Part shown: piece by piece, positions 57,201 to 63,900 of the stretch
Numbering within the stretch: position 1 is the first letter of the stretch
How the letters are laid out: every line of letters begins with the position of its first letter
Assembly (NCBI GenBank): GCA_964035015.1
Contig: OZ036000.1
Coordinates: 1,362,501 to 1,426,500 of the forward strand
DNA: 64,000 nt
DNA from: Corallium rubrum
Taxonomy: Eukaryota; Cnidaria; Anthozoa; Scleralcyonacea; Coralliidae
Direction of reading: 5' to 3'
Program-made: the position numbers and the translations under genes
Notes under the pieces: generated by a model
Database searches by the model: none
What the model was told of the DNA's origin: nothing
Seen by the model: the letters and a program-made list of their open reading frames with translations, nothing else

Positions 57201-57656
57201 TGAAAAAGTTGTAAAGGATCTTCTATTACAATTTTATGAGTTCTTTCAAATTAGACAAACTTAATTTAATGCCAGTACCCTTTAAGATTATTTTGGCAAA
57301 TAGCAACATTATTTCATGACATCTGGTGTTTGTGAATATTAGTTCAAATTTCACGTGGTCTTCTTTGTTATTCATAGGTCTTTATCTCCCATACAACCTG
57401 AATTGAATTCTCATTATAAATGCACGATCTTTATGCCTTGGGAAGTATGTGGCTTTAGGCCTCGGTTCTCAGTAATTAACTCTTACTTATATAGACAGCC
57501 AATAGTATCGTCCTATTCCCCTACCAACCCTTTTCCTAATCTCAACTCAAATTTCTTTATCATTGTCAGGTTTTAATAGTTGGAGGTGGTTCTAACTGGG
57601 CAGCAGATGATGAACTCAGAAATATAGTTCTTAATTTTGGAAAATCTTGTATATAA
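41866..57656 (+). CDS. CENPH: Centromere protein H, eleven exons, with a nested gene in intron 8
   Basis: The exons are 41866-42005, 42518-42567, 43463-43535, 43614-43685, 43809-43883, 44708-44771, 46030-46081, 46179-46219, 56407-56465, 56588-56648 and 57570-57656. They total 774 nt and 257 aa (human 247 aa). Every junction is GT/AG and in frame. CENP-H is a coiled-coil subunit of the CENP-H/I/K/M part of the constitutive centromere-associated network at the inner kinetochore. The last 40 residues, [16 protein letters not shown] and [18 protein letters not shown], align with the conserved human CENP-H end (ITTVIQHVFQNLI, NWAEDPALKEIVLQ). The middle is Glu/Lys/Gln-rich coiled coil and the N-terminus is acidic. 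The ATG has a good context (A at -3, G at +4). Intron 8 is 10.2 kb and contains the INO1 gene and many foldbacks. The poly(A) signal is at 57771. Confidence 0.9.
42064..42224. mobile_element. Foldback element in CENPH intron 1
   Basis: CATGCCGGTACAATTTGAAA and ACGGAACAAAATCAT on the left are matched in complement by ATGATTTAGTTCCGT and TTTCAAATTGTCCCGGCAT on the right, around an inner ACCGGTATGC/GCTGGTATCGTG region. Confidence 0.65.
42610..43413. repeat. CACCACCAT/ACACATCACC minisatellite in CENPH intron 2
   Basis: About 800 bp of CACCA, CACAT and CATCACCAC units with longer duplicated blocks: CATGCCATCACACCACTACC recurs at about 42878, 43088 and 43231. The Thr/His reading frames on the plus strand are artefacts. 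The array begins about 40 bp after the exon 2 donor and ends about 50 bp before exon 3. Confidence 0.95.
43968..44576. repeat. (TAGAG/TGGAG)n pentanucleotide array in CENPH intron 5
   Basis: About 120 pentamers of AGAGT and GGAGT, with AAAGT and GCGGAG variants. It lies about 85 bp after exon 5. Confidence 0.96.
44856..44985 (+). mobile_element. tRNA-derived SINE (family S1)
   Basis: An A box (TGGCTCAATGGTTAGAGTG) is followed by a tRNA-like arm and a B-box-like GTGTTCAAGTTCCGCTTAGAG. The body follows: TTTTTCTGAGTATTACTAAC, TAACACAGTTTGTACAGC and AAACAACTGACAATTATTA. The same B box plus body recurs at 49738-49823, and an inverted body copy at 49669-49718, which defines the family within this window. 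It lies in CENPH intron 6. The tRNA part is too diverged to be a working tRNA gene. Confidence 0.8.
45099..45362. mobile_element. hAT-type MITE with perfect 8-bp target duplication
   Basis: The 264-bp element starts CAGGGCTGCTGAGA and ends, in complement, CAGGGCCACTAAGA. It is flanked exactly by AATATATC at 45091-45098 and 45363-45370. The duplication length and the CAGGG terminus are diagnostic of hAT. It does not encode a transposase. It lies in CENPH intron 6. Confidence 0.9.
45411..45894. mobile_element. TTAA-bounded foldback MITE, 484 bp
   Basis: It begins TTAAAGTGCCTATGAAG and ends CTTCATAGGCGCTTTAA. Long arms continue inward (AAAATTATTATTGTCTTAA, GAAAGAACTCTCAAAAC, CTTCGTTTCCGTGCTTCGTT and their complements). 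The structure matches the elements at 27011 and 56841: TTAA, AG, then a family-specific arm. It lies in CENPH intron 6. Confidence 0.82.
46630..46779 (-). mobile_element. hAT-like terminal fragment
   Basis: The minus strand starts CAGTGCCGTAGCAAGGTGTC, a typical hAT terminus, then runs through GTGTGTGGGGGAGG into the CCAGAAATTTTTGAAATC module shared with the repeats near 30500 and 60100. The opposite end was not found, so it is a fragment or its partner end has diverged. Confidence 0.55.
46917..47770. mobile_element. Possible long foldback or nested repeat cluster
   Basis: GGAAAACTACTCGTGAA near 46917 is matched in complement by TTCATGAGTAGTTTTCC near 47770. Just outside on the left is a GTTGCGCCCGTG terminus and inside on the right is CCTAGTTGCGCTCCTG, two related hAT-like ends. 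The nesting order is unclear and no gene is visible. Confidence 0.35.
48133..48430. mobile_element. Foldback with two inverted hammerhead-like cores (locus B)
   Basis: The arms start AATATTACTAGGGTTAAGTC and end GACTTAACCCTGGTAATATT, with GGCCTGAAAAACAGAGA inside. Each arm carries the same core, on the minus strand at 48181-48218 and on the plus strand at 48345-48382. The order is TTCTC, CTGACGA, A, GGGC-CTTC-GCTC, GAA, ACGT, C, GAGAA. TTCTC pairs with GAGAA over five bases. This reads as a hammerhead-type fold with a self-complementary stem III that would need two copies. It is in CENPH intron 8. Confidence 0.8.
48454..48801. mobile_element. MITE with TACACACGTAAAAA ends
   Basis: Its ends are TACACACGTAAAAATC and, in complement, TACACACGTAAAAACGCA. 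The interior is a mosaic of CAACAACTTGTTACAAG-like short inverted units. No coding capacity. Confidence 0.75.
48839..49156. mobile_element. Foldback MITE beginning TTACAG
   Basis: TTACAGCCAAAATGGAAATA and TTTTTGTAGCCGCTACCGAAG on the left are matched in complement by CTTCAGTAGCGGCTACAG and TATTTCCATTTTGACTGTAA on the right. It ends 19 bp before the INO1-like fragment. Confidence 0.8.
49176..49311 (+). pseudogene. 5' fragment of an inositol-3-phosphate synthase copy
   Basis: The stretch begins ATGGCATTCACTGTATCC and continues ATGTTGTCTATACA, GAAAGTCT and GATTATGAAACAACGAAAG. It aligns with the first 140 bases of the intact synthase gene at 51860. It has small insertions (an extra AGTATCC and a two-base shift after TATACA) that break the frame, and it ends abruptly at TTTTCAACAG, where unrelated palindrome sequence starts. 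It is a partial duplicate or a remnant of a second gene copy, 2.5 kb upstream and on the same strand. Confidence 0.75.
49352..49944. mobile_element. Nested foldback with two inverted hammerhead-like cores (locus C)
   Basis: The outer arms run from AAGTCTGGTTAAAAAGAAT on the left to its complement ending ACTAGACTT on the right, each about 90 bp. Inside, inverted cores lie at 49453-49490 (minus) and 49614-49651 (plus). The order is ACT, CTGAAGA, T, GTTACT-GGAC-AGTAAC, GAA, ACGT, C, AGT. The stem II hairpin is perfect over six pairs. To the right of the cores an inverted pair of SINE S1 bodies is also enclosed. The left outer arm could be read as codons ([17 protein letters not shown]) but I do not recognise it. 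Confidence 0.75.
49669..49823. mobile_element. Inverted pair of partial SINE S1 copies
   Basis: A minus-strand SINE body (49669-49718) faces a plus-strand copy (49738-49823) that keeps the B box GGGTTCGAGTCCCGCTTAGAG-like region. They are separated by a short A-rich linker. Both match the body of the SINE at 44856. Confidence 0.75.
50119..50173. repeat. (AT)n microsatellite
   Basis: About 55 bp of pure AT dinucleotide, directly left of the locus D foldback. Confidence 0.95.
50187..50491. mobile_element. Foldback with two inverted hammerhead-like cores (locus D)
   Basis: Arms of about 105 bp start AAACTTCAAATATACGACAA and are matched in complement at 50384-50491. Cores lie at 50216-50252 (minus) and 50422-50460 (plus). 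The order is TGTA, CTGAAGA, T, a GGC/GCC hairpin (AGC/GCC in the plus-strand copy), GAA, ACATGT, C, TACA. TGTA and TACA are complementary. ACATGT is a six-base self-complementary stem III. The element is flanked by AT microsatellites on both sides. Confidence 0.8.
50537..50611. repeat. (AT)n microsatellite
   Basis: About 75 bp of pure AT dinucleotide, preceded by a GTATGTATGTA lead-in, to the right of the locus D foldback. Confidence 0.95.
50612..51726. other. Upstream region of INO1, nothing recognised
   Basis: No coding region, SINE or palindrome stands out. Short open frames around 50960-51235 show no recognisable homology. It is part of CENPH intron 8 and presumably contains distal promoter DNA of the nested gene. 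Confidence 0.4.
51727..51741 (+). promoter_or_regulatory. Candidate promoter motifs of INO1
   Basis: GATTGG, an inverted CCAAT box, is immediately followed by CCATATAAG, a TATA-like element, about 120 bases before the start codon. The call rests on motifs only. Confidence 0.35.
51860..53485 (+). CDS. ISYNA1: Inositol-3-phosphate synthase, intronless, nested in CENPH intron 8
   Basis: This 541-aa protein is the NAD-dependent cytosolic enzyme that converts glucose 6-phosphate to 1D-myo-inositol 3-phosphate, the committed step of inositol synthesis. The NAD-binding loop is GWGGNNG at residues 61-67. Family signatures follow: [12 protein letters not shown] (96-107), LWTANTERF (221-229), [13 protein letters not shown] (297-309), [14 protein letters not shown] (327-340) and [17 protein letters not shown] (343-359). 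Human ISYNA1 is 558 aa with many exons; here a single exon covers everything, which fits a retrocopy that kept function or lineage-specific intron loss. It lies on the same strand as CENPH. AATAAA at 53932 would give a 3' UTR of about 450 nt. No break is seen. Confidence 0.97.
   Translation: MSFTVSSPNVVYTEDYIESLYEYETTEVKQKGSTLEVLPKKTIYTFQTKRKVPKLGCMLVGWGGNNGTTLTASVLANKLGLCWSTKSGVKKSNYVGSLTQASTVSLGAGANGEVFIPMKSLLPMVEPDDIVFDGWDISSLNLADAMQRAEVLDYDLQRQLRPYLQKMQPRPSIYCADFIAANQADRADNVLTGSKGQMVEQIRSDIRDFKAKNQLDKVLVLWTANTERFCDVRVGLNDTAENLLAAIQRNEEEVSPSNLFAVASILERCSYINGSPQNTFVPGVVSLAERYHTFLGGDDFKSGQTKIKSVLVDFLVGAGIKPVSIVSYNHLGNNDGKNLSSAKQFRSKEISKSNVVDDMVESNPILYEKNEKPDHCVVIKYVPYVKDSKRAMDEYTSEIFMNGTNTLVIHNTCEDSLLAAPIILDLIILCEVCERIKFRAGGDKTFQSFNSVLSILSYLLKAPMVPSGTPVVNALFRQRACIENIFRACVGLAPQNNMLLEHKHSKIAQPTVTMENNCMEGIQSKELKSELFQIPTLKTIV
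53442..53739 (+). repeat. Tandem duplication of the INO1 3' end
   Basis: A unit of about 151 bp beginning AATCTGAACTTTTCCAAATT is repeated directly. The first copy includes the last 13 codons and stop of the synthase gene; the second (from 53593) repeats them as AATCTGAACTTTACCAAATT with several differences, then the same 3' UTR text (CTTTGCTTTCAAATTTATT, ACATACATGTCCT, GGGTCTTTTGTTCAAT). The copies are roughly 85-90 percent alike by eye. Confidence 0.9.
53932..53937 (+). other. Candidate polyadenylation signal of INO1
   Basis: AATAAA lies about 450 bases after the stop codon. No earlier AATAAA was seen in the 3' region. Confidence 0.4.
54031..54476. repeat. (AAGT)n / AAGTAAGGT array
   Basis: About 445 bp of GTAA tetramers, with long stretches of the nine-base unit AAGTAAGGT. 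On the minus strand it gives a Leu/Thr/Tyr reading frame that is an artefact. The array contains many GTAAG strings identical to splice-donor consensus, inside a CENPH intron. Confidence 0.95.
54785..55115. mobile_element. Foldback MITE with CACAGGGGGCC ends
   Basis: CACAGGGGGCCCACACAAAC on the left pairs with GTTTGTGCAGGCCCCCTGTG on the right. The arms continue through CCTGTATATA, TATTTTGTC and GGCTTTAAAATATCCATTTT. It is flanked by GTCCAAA and GTCCAAC, a possible 7- or 8-bp target duplication with one change. Confidence 0.78.
55321..55657. mobile_element. MITE with GGGCCAAAAAA ends
   Basis: GGGCCAAAAAAAATATACCT and GGTTTCC on the left are matched by GAAACCCAGGGGGG and TTTTTTGGCC on the right. 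TTAGGTAGGGTAGG and CTAGGTAGGGTCGG occur just inside the two ends. It is imperfect and therefore old. Confidence 0.5.
55830..56103 (+). mobile_element. Degenerate LINE 3' end
   Basis: One frame reads [20 protein letters not shown], matching the conserved C-terminal motif of jockey/CR1-type reverse transcriptase ORFs (RT..Y..SF.P..I..WN). The rest of the frame is broken. It is followed by a short 3' UTR and an (ATCTA/ATCTT) tail at 56104. 5' truncated. Confidence 0.55.
56104..56279. repeat. (ATCTT)n pentanucleotide array
   Basis: TAATC units become TATCT and CATCT units. It probably grew from the tail of the preceding LINE and ends about 127 bp before CENPH exon 9. Confidence 0.92.
56655..56820. 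repeat. Pyrimidine-rich array in CENPH intron 10
   Basis: CCCTTCCCTC and TTTTCCCCCT blocks start seven bases after the exon 10 donor and end at CCTCTGGCATCCAGGG. In complement this is the same layout as the purine array at 29278, which begins next to CTGGATGCCAG. Confidence 0.85.
56841..57285. mobile_element. TTAA-bounded foldback MITE, 445 bp
   Basis: It begins TTAAAGGGAAATAGTA and ends TACCCTTTAA. The arms carry AATTAAGTTTGTTTAATTTG, AAAGAACTCATAAAATTGTA and CTGACGTCAGGTGTGGGGTA and their complements. It lies in CENPH intron 10 and is the third member of the TTAAAG group. Confidence 0.82.
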
Positions 57657-57770
57657 TTTCTTAGAATTTCTAATTTAGTAGTTTCTTTGGGATCACTAAT
57701 TCTCACATTGTGAATCTATTTCTTTTGATGCTACTGACATCATGTTTTGTAAATACTACCTATATATTGC

Positions 57771-57776
57771 AATAAA
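57771..57776 (+). other. Polyadenylation signal of CENPH
   Basis: AATAAA begins about 115 bases after the CENPH stop codon, in an AT-rich short 3' UTR. Confidence 0.55.
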
Positions 57777-57892
57777 AACACTGATTTACTTTTTAATATG
57801 TTGAGTGATCCAAGCATGATGTAAACATTTATTATATAAGCCATGACCATTAGCAGGGGCACTGGATGTCCTACATAAGACAGACACCCAAT

Positions 57893-58424
57893 AACTAACC
57901 TAACTTTGCCAGTTCAAGAAAGAATCGTTTTTAAGATGAATTTAATGTGTTTCAAAATAGTAAGTAATATTGCTCCTAAATATTTACAAGAACTTGTATG
58001 CCTTTATGAACCAACAAGAAAACTTCGATTGTCAGCAGATAAATGGCGTCTTACAGAACAACCATACAAACTTAAAACCTATGGATATCGGGCATTTTCG
58101 GTAGCTGGGCAAAAACTATGGAACACACTGCCAGTGGATATCAGATCTATAACTGACATTAATACTTTTAAATCTAAATTAAAGACTCACCTTTTTAAAT
58201 TAGCTTACAACATATGATTTATAATTATAAGACGAATTTTATTATTAATAATTTTATTAGTTTTAAATAATACATAGATATAGGATTTGTAAATGGATGA
58301 ATTTTAACACCATATACATGCACATAAAAAATGTGTAAAATACTGTATACTTAATTTCACAATGTAAAGCGCATAGAACAGCAATGTATATGTGCTATAG
58401 AAATTTTATTATTATTATTATTAA
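57893..58424 (+). mobile_element. 5'-truncated CR1/L2-like LINE 3' end
   Basis: The open stretch up to 58217 encodes the usual region downstream of the reverse transcriptase: IVFKMNLMCFKIVSNIAPKYL, then LRLSADKW, YGYRAFSVAGQKLWNTLPVD and FKSKLKTHLFKLAY. The 3' UTR ends with GTAAAGCGCATAGAAC, TATGTGCTATAGAAATTTTA and a (TTA)n tail, the hallmark of CR1/L2-type elements. The last 100 codons are intact, so this is a fairly young insertion. The 5' end is truncated. Confidence 0.85.
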
Positions 58425-58439
58425 CTTTGGTCAACCTAA

Positions 58440-58851
58440 GCAAGCTTATCACCAACAGCTTGCCACCAACAGCTTATCACCAACAGCTTGCCACCAACAG
58501 CTTATCACCAACAGCTTGTCACCAACAGCTTATCACCAACAGCTTGCCACCAACAGCTTATCACCAACAGCTTGCCACCAACAGCTTATCACCAACAGCT
58601 TATCACCAACAGCTTGCCACCAACAGCTTATCACCAACAGCTTGCCACCAACAGCTTATCACCAACAGCTTGCCACCAACAGCTTATCACCAACAGCTTA
58701 TCACCAACAGCTTATCACCAACAGCTTATCACCAACAGCTTGCCACCAACAGCTTGCCACCAACAGCTTGCCACCAACAGCTTATCACCAACAGCTTCCC
58801 ACCAACAGCTTATCACCAACAGCTTCCCACCAACAGCTTGCCACCTCCATG
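58440..58851. repeat. 15-bp minisatellite (AGCTTATCACCAACA)n
   Basis: About 27 units alternate between the variants AGCTTATCACCAACA and AGCTTGCCACCAACA, plus two AGCTTCCC units. It is open in three plus-strand frames because 15 is divisible by three. It begins just after the LINE tail. The following 58852-59098 has no recognised feature. Confidence 0.96.
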
Positions 58852-59107
58852 CAATATCAACAACTTTGAAAGGCTTCCAGATTTACTGAGCAGAAAGCAA
58901 GCTATTAGTGGTAGGTCAACTCTCCCATACCCAAGGCAGAGCCTGGTTCTCATATGCTTGCAACTCATACAACTGGCAAAGTGGACTCAGGTTGAACTTC
59001 AGTGGCATGCAAGCAGGAGTCACCATCATGTGAAAATCAGGCTTAAGGTCGCCCCTTGATTGTTAAAGTTTTTTTATGGCTTGCACAACAATAGGCTTGG
59101 TTATCCC

Positions 59108-59525
59108 TAGACTTGCTCCAAGTCTGCCTCTTGTTGTTTCGGGACGTGTTTGTTTCGAGATGAGTTATGTTTTGATTTAAATACAGGTGTACGTGTGAAA
59201 AGTGGTGGTGTGGGCTAGCAAAATGGCGAATATAAAAGGCAGCGAATATAAAAGGCGGTGAATATAAAAGGCGGTGAATATAAAAGGCGGCGAATGAAAA
59301 CCCGCAGGCAGAAAACCCATGGGCAGAGGAAGAAGGTGCCTCTCCCTCCCTCCTTTTTCCTCCGCCCACGGGTTTTCTGCCCACGGGTTTTCACTCACCC
59401 GCTTTTCTTCCCATGGCCAGCCGCCTTTTATATTCGCCATTTTGCTCACTATTTAAATCAAAACGTAACCCATCTCGAAACAAACCCGTCCCGAAACAAC
59501 AAGAGGCAGACTTGGAGCAAGTCTA
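59108..59525. mobile_element. MULE-like foldback with 9-bp target duplication
   Basis: The 418-bp element starts TAGACTTGCTCCAAGTCTGC and ends with the complement. The flanks are GGTTATCCC (59099-59107) and GGTTGTCCC (59526-59534), a 9-bp duplication with one change, the length typical of Mutator-like elements. The arms contain CTCTTGTTGTTTCGGGACG and, near the middle, repeated GAATATAAAAGGCGG units and CCCACGGGTTTTC units. Confidence 0.82.
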
Positions 59526-59559
59526 GGTTGTCCCCACTGGCTGTACAAAATAGGGGGCC

Positions 59560-60250
59560 ATGGGTGGCTAGTGCCCCCCTATTCACCAGAAGCAGGGGGC
59601 TGAGCCCCCTAAAAATTCAACATCAAAGCACAAGTTTTCTGTTGCCAGTTAGGACATATGGTGCATTAATATTTTGTTGTAAAACTGACCTCAAAATGCA
59701 GGAAATCACGTTTCATAGAGTGAAAAAATCAAAATACATCTTCCTACACATAGGTGGAGTATGGGGTGGGGGAGGGGGGGGAGCTGAGGGGCTTTAGCCC
59801 CCTGAGAAATCTTAATGGGGGGGCTCAGCCCGCCTAGAAATTTTGCAGCAACTGACTCATCAATCACCATTCACCAATTATTGGGTACTGGTTAGGGTAA
59901 AGTAACTGTCACAGCCTCATTCCTGTCAGCCAAAAGCACCCATGTACACATAAGACTACCCAGTAAACACAACATCGAAAATTGTTGAAACGTGTTGTAT
60001 TTTAACTAGTTTTTATGACATTTCATGACCTTCAGTGTTCTTAAAAATGACCCCTCAGAATGCAGGAAATGGCATTTCCGAGACTCGACATGTAAATTTC
60101 AAAAATTTCCAGGGGGAAATGTCCCTGGACTCCCCTAAGAGTCCCTATTTGTGAACACCCCCATGGGAAAATTCTTAAAGGCCTTGTTCAGCCCACCCCA
60201 CCCCCCCCCCCCCACACCCCCCTGACAAAAACAAAACTCTACACCTATGT
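59560..60250. repeat. Composite of degenerate G/C-run repeats
   Basis: Two segments share modules with the hAT MITE at 30179: AAAATGCAGGAAATCACGTTTC-like text near 59695 and ATGCAGGAAATGGCATTTCC near 60060, each near runs of C or G (59766-59780, 60197-60212) and phrases like GGGGGCTCAGCC. Element ends could not be fixed. They are probably nested, partly deleted hAT-like MITEs. Confidence 0.5.
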
Positions 60251-60329
60251 TCCTACAGCCCTGGTACCTCCCACACCATTCCTCATGACAAATTACTAGC
60301 TACTTTTGTCTGATAAGTGAGTTAAATAA

Positions 60330-60430
60330 TTTAGGGATGAGCCAATAATCGGGAATCGGTGGAAGCCGATAATCGGCAACTTTCAGGCTGATCGGTTATC
60401 AGTCGATTACATCGACATATATCGGTGGTC
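60330..60430. repeat. Fragment with CCGATAATCGG motifs
   Basis: TAGGGATGAGCCAATAATCG, AAGCCGATAATCGGCAAC and CGATATATCGG-like text resemble the end region of a known type of hAT-derived repeat that starts AGGGATG and carries CCGATAATCGG. Only one end is visible. Confidence 0.3.
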
Positions 60431-60551
60431 CGATAAATACTATTCTGGATTTTATACTTGTGGATTTCATTTTCTTTTTTAAGAAAAACACTAAGTTATA
60501 GTGATTCCACAAAGAAACTATAAAATTTAATTAATTTGATAAGGTGCATCA

Positions 60552-60785
60552 TGTTTAACACATCATATTTCTTGTTTGGTGAAACATATAAGAGAATTAG
60601 AAATTATTCTTGTTCAGAGGTAATCCATTTGACTCAAAGACTCATCTCATGCGCTGGTTTTCCTTATTTTATTAACAAAACACAACAAGAATCCCTCTCG
60701 TTTCTTCCTTGTCAAAAACACGCTCTCTCACGTTCTCACGCCACACACGTCACTTCCGTTAGAATCAATGATCACTTCCGTCACA
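60552..60785 (-). mobile_element. Probable 3' LTR of the BEL/Pao element
   Basis: On the minus strand, 123 bases after the pol stop codon, a purine tract (ACGGGGGGAG) is followed at once by TGTGACGGAAG, the expected start of an LTR. AATAAA lies about 130 bases further on. The far end is not certain; TGTTAAACA near 60552 is a candidate. The partner LTR is outside the window. Confidence 0.45.
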
Positions 60786-60908
60786 CTCCCCCCGTTGGCC
60801 AATATTTAAGATAATTGGTCAACAAACAGTAATTGACCTAAATGGTAAGTCTGACAATTTAAAATAACAAATCAGTTCACTCTACATGACTGCTCAACTA
60901 ATGTTCAA

Positions 60909-63900
60909 TCACTCCAGTTCCTTGATCCATTGTCGTCTTCGTTTCTCAGCTTCTACTGCCGCCGCTCTTCTAGGTCGTGTCCTCGGAACTTCTGGTTCGT
61001 CATCTTCCTCGTAGTCGTCTTCCCCTTCCTTGACTGCGAGTTTGTGCTCTGTTGTCGCGGAGTGGATTTCCAACGGGTAAAGCCGTTGAACGGGTCGTTT
61101 TATCGTTGTGGGTCTTCTTTTTCTTGAAGATACTCTGACTACTGCTCCCCTCGTTGACCCGTCAGCTCCAGTGATCAACTTTTCCACCCTTGCCAGTCTC
61201 CAGAGTCCCCTTGGTCGGGATTCGTCGTGAACTACCACGATGTCTCCAAGGCCGACAGTTCCGCTGCCATCTGTCTTGTTAAAACGATGGGATTCTCGCA
61301 GCTCCAGCAAATACTCTTCTCTCCATCTATTCCAAAAATGATTCATGACATTGCTCAGATGCTTCATTCTCCTGGTTAAGTCATTCGCATCTAAGTCCGC
61401 TTCATAATCTGATGACTCATTGCTGTTCTGATCAGGTAAACTCAACAGTCTTCGTCCCGTTAATAGATGCGATGGGGTCAGAGGTTCATCTAGGTCTTCG
61501 GTAGATACATACGACAAAGGCCGGGAATTTAGGATCATTTCCACTTCAGCCGTTACAGTCAGGAGTTCTTCATAAGTAAGTTTGGCTCCTCCTATGGTTT
61601 TCTTTAGACATCTCTTTGTTGACTTGACTAATCTTTCAAAAAAACCTCCCCACCAAGGGGCCTTTGCCAAATTAAAAATCCACGTTATACGCCTTCCGGC
61701 AAAGAATTGCTTCACATCAGGATGGGTTAAGATGCTAGTGATCTCTCGCGATGCTGGTTTGAATGTTCCTCCATTGTCTGACACGATGGTAGATGGTATT
61801 CCTCTTCTGGCCGTAAATCTTCTAAAACTTCTCATAAACCCTTCTGAAGTCAGATTTGGCACGACATCTAAATGTACTGCTCTAACTACACAACAGGTGT
61901 AGAGACAGATCCAAACCTTCTGGCTTCTATCAATGGCCTTCACATACAGCGGTCCGAGAAAGTCTACTCCGGTAGACGTGAAAGGCGGTGCTTCCTTTAA
62001 CCGGAACTCTGGCAGTGGGGGTGCTGGTGGAGCTTGATATGGCTTGCCCTCGAATCTTCGACACGTCCCGCACTCGTACACTAATTTTCGGATGAACTGT
62101 CTCCCTCGGATAAGCCAATACTTGGATCTCATCTCGGTCAATGTTTCTTTGACTCCATTGTGCATCACCTTTCGATGGCACTCCAAGATAATTAAGGTCG
62201 TAAGGTAATGGTCTTTGTCCAATAAGATAGGATGCTTCGTCGTAAATGGCAGGTTTGCTTTGGTTAATCTTCCCCCGCATCTCCAGACATTCTTCTCATC
62301 GGTATACAGGCCAAACTGGGCCTTCCAGCGTTGAAAGTCTTTCTTGTCAGGCAATGAACGTTGCACTTCTTTCACCCAATGATATTCGGCTTCATCAATT
62401 TCATTCGCACTCAAACTGTCGCCTTGGACCCCACTGCTTCCTTTGATGACAGCCTTCATTGCTTTCACGAATCGTAGAACATACGCCGTCACTCTAAGAA
62501 GTCTCTGCAGTGTTCCAAAACGCTCACACTTTATGATCTGGCTAATGGTTTGAGAAGAATTGGTTAAGGTAAGAGTTGATGATTTCGGCAGTTTTGTAGC
62601 CTTCATTTCGACAAAACACTCGTCTTGCGGTACGACTTTCTCTTCTTCATCTGTGGGTGCTTCACTCTCGTTCTCAGCTAGCCAATCTGGACCACTGCTC
62701 CATCGTCTATTGTTTGCCAGCTCTGAAGGTCTTATTCCTCTTGAGGGTATATCAGCTGGGTTATCTCTCCCTGGACAGTGTCGCCAAGAACTTGGAGGTA
62801 CCAGACTTCGTATTTCGGTTACCCTGTTTTGAACAAATTGCTTCCATTCTTTCTCTTCACTCTTGATCCAGAACAACGCCACTTTCGAGTCGGACCAACA
62901 AACTGAATCTTTCAATTGTAACTCATGTTGTAAGGCTTCTTCCACGTCCTTGAGTAGTCTTGCGAGGATCAAACAGGATAACAGTTCCAGTCTAGGGATA
63001 GTTTGTTTGTCGATAGGAGCCACTCTCGTCTTGGATGCCAAAAATCTTACTTGGGTGCCGCTGTCGGTTCTGATGACTAAGTATGTCACAGCCGCATACG
63101 CGTGCTTCGAGGCATCACAGAATCCATGGATGGTGCAGGAAATAACTTGCTCGTTGACATCACAGAAGTAGCAGCGGGGTAGTAGGATACGACTCATCTT
63201 CAGTAGTTCTGCCACTAGTTTCTTCCACTTGGTTCTCGTACTGTGTTCTACTTTCTCGTCCCAACCAATCTTGCTTTCACACAGTTCTTGGAACATCATC
63301 TTAAACTGGATTATAATTGGAGACATGAATCCTAAAGGATCATAGAACTTTGCAGAAAGTCGGACGATATTTCGCTTGGTGAGTTCACAATTCTTGGCCA
63401 ACTCTGCTATGCTGCTAAGGTCAAAGACAAGCTGATCTTCGGTAAAGTTCCAATTAACTCCAAGAACTCGTTGCTCCTCTCCAGACGATCCATCAGTAGT
63501 ACCTAGTGTGATCTTTGAATATGTTTCGTCCTCCTCATTGATAGCATCATGAGTTTGTTCAGGAACTTCAGATGTGTCCAAGACCTGTGATTGCTTATCG
63601 GGCTGCGTTGCTTCACTATCTTCAATCCTCTTCATGAGTTCCATGGAGTTGGTGACAAACTTTCGTAGATTAAATCCTCCTTCAGCCAATCTGAGCTTTG
63701 CCTTCTTGTATAACGTATAGACGGACTCGTCGTCACTTCCACCAGAGTTAAGGTCATCAACATAGATAGCGCGCAAGAATCCCTCAACAAATTCAGAATC
63801 TTGAGACCGATACTGTTCGATATGGTGCCTTATCGTCGCGTTGAGTAGAAATGGGCTGGACGATACTCCGAATACCACCCGGGTGAATCTGAGTACAATA

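Noticed and set aside
1-57656. Functional link between the satellite and the CENPH gene
   Set aside because: Being 17 kb apart is not evidence. CENP-H acts on centromeres in trans, so proximity is best treated as chance.
58384-59059. Pro/Thr/Ala/Tyr/His/Gln repeat frames
   Set aside because: 15-bp minisatellite open in three frames on one strand. The non-repeat tail has no recognisable homology.
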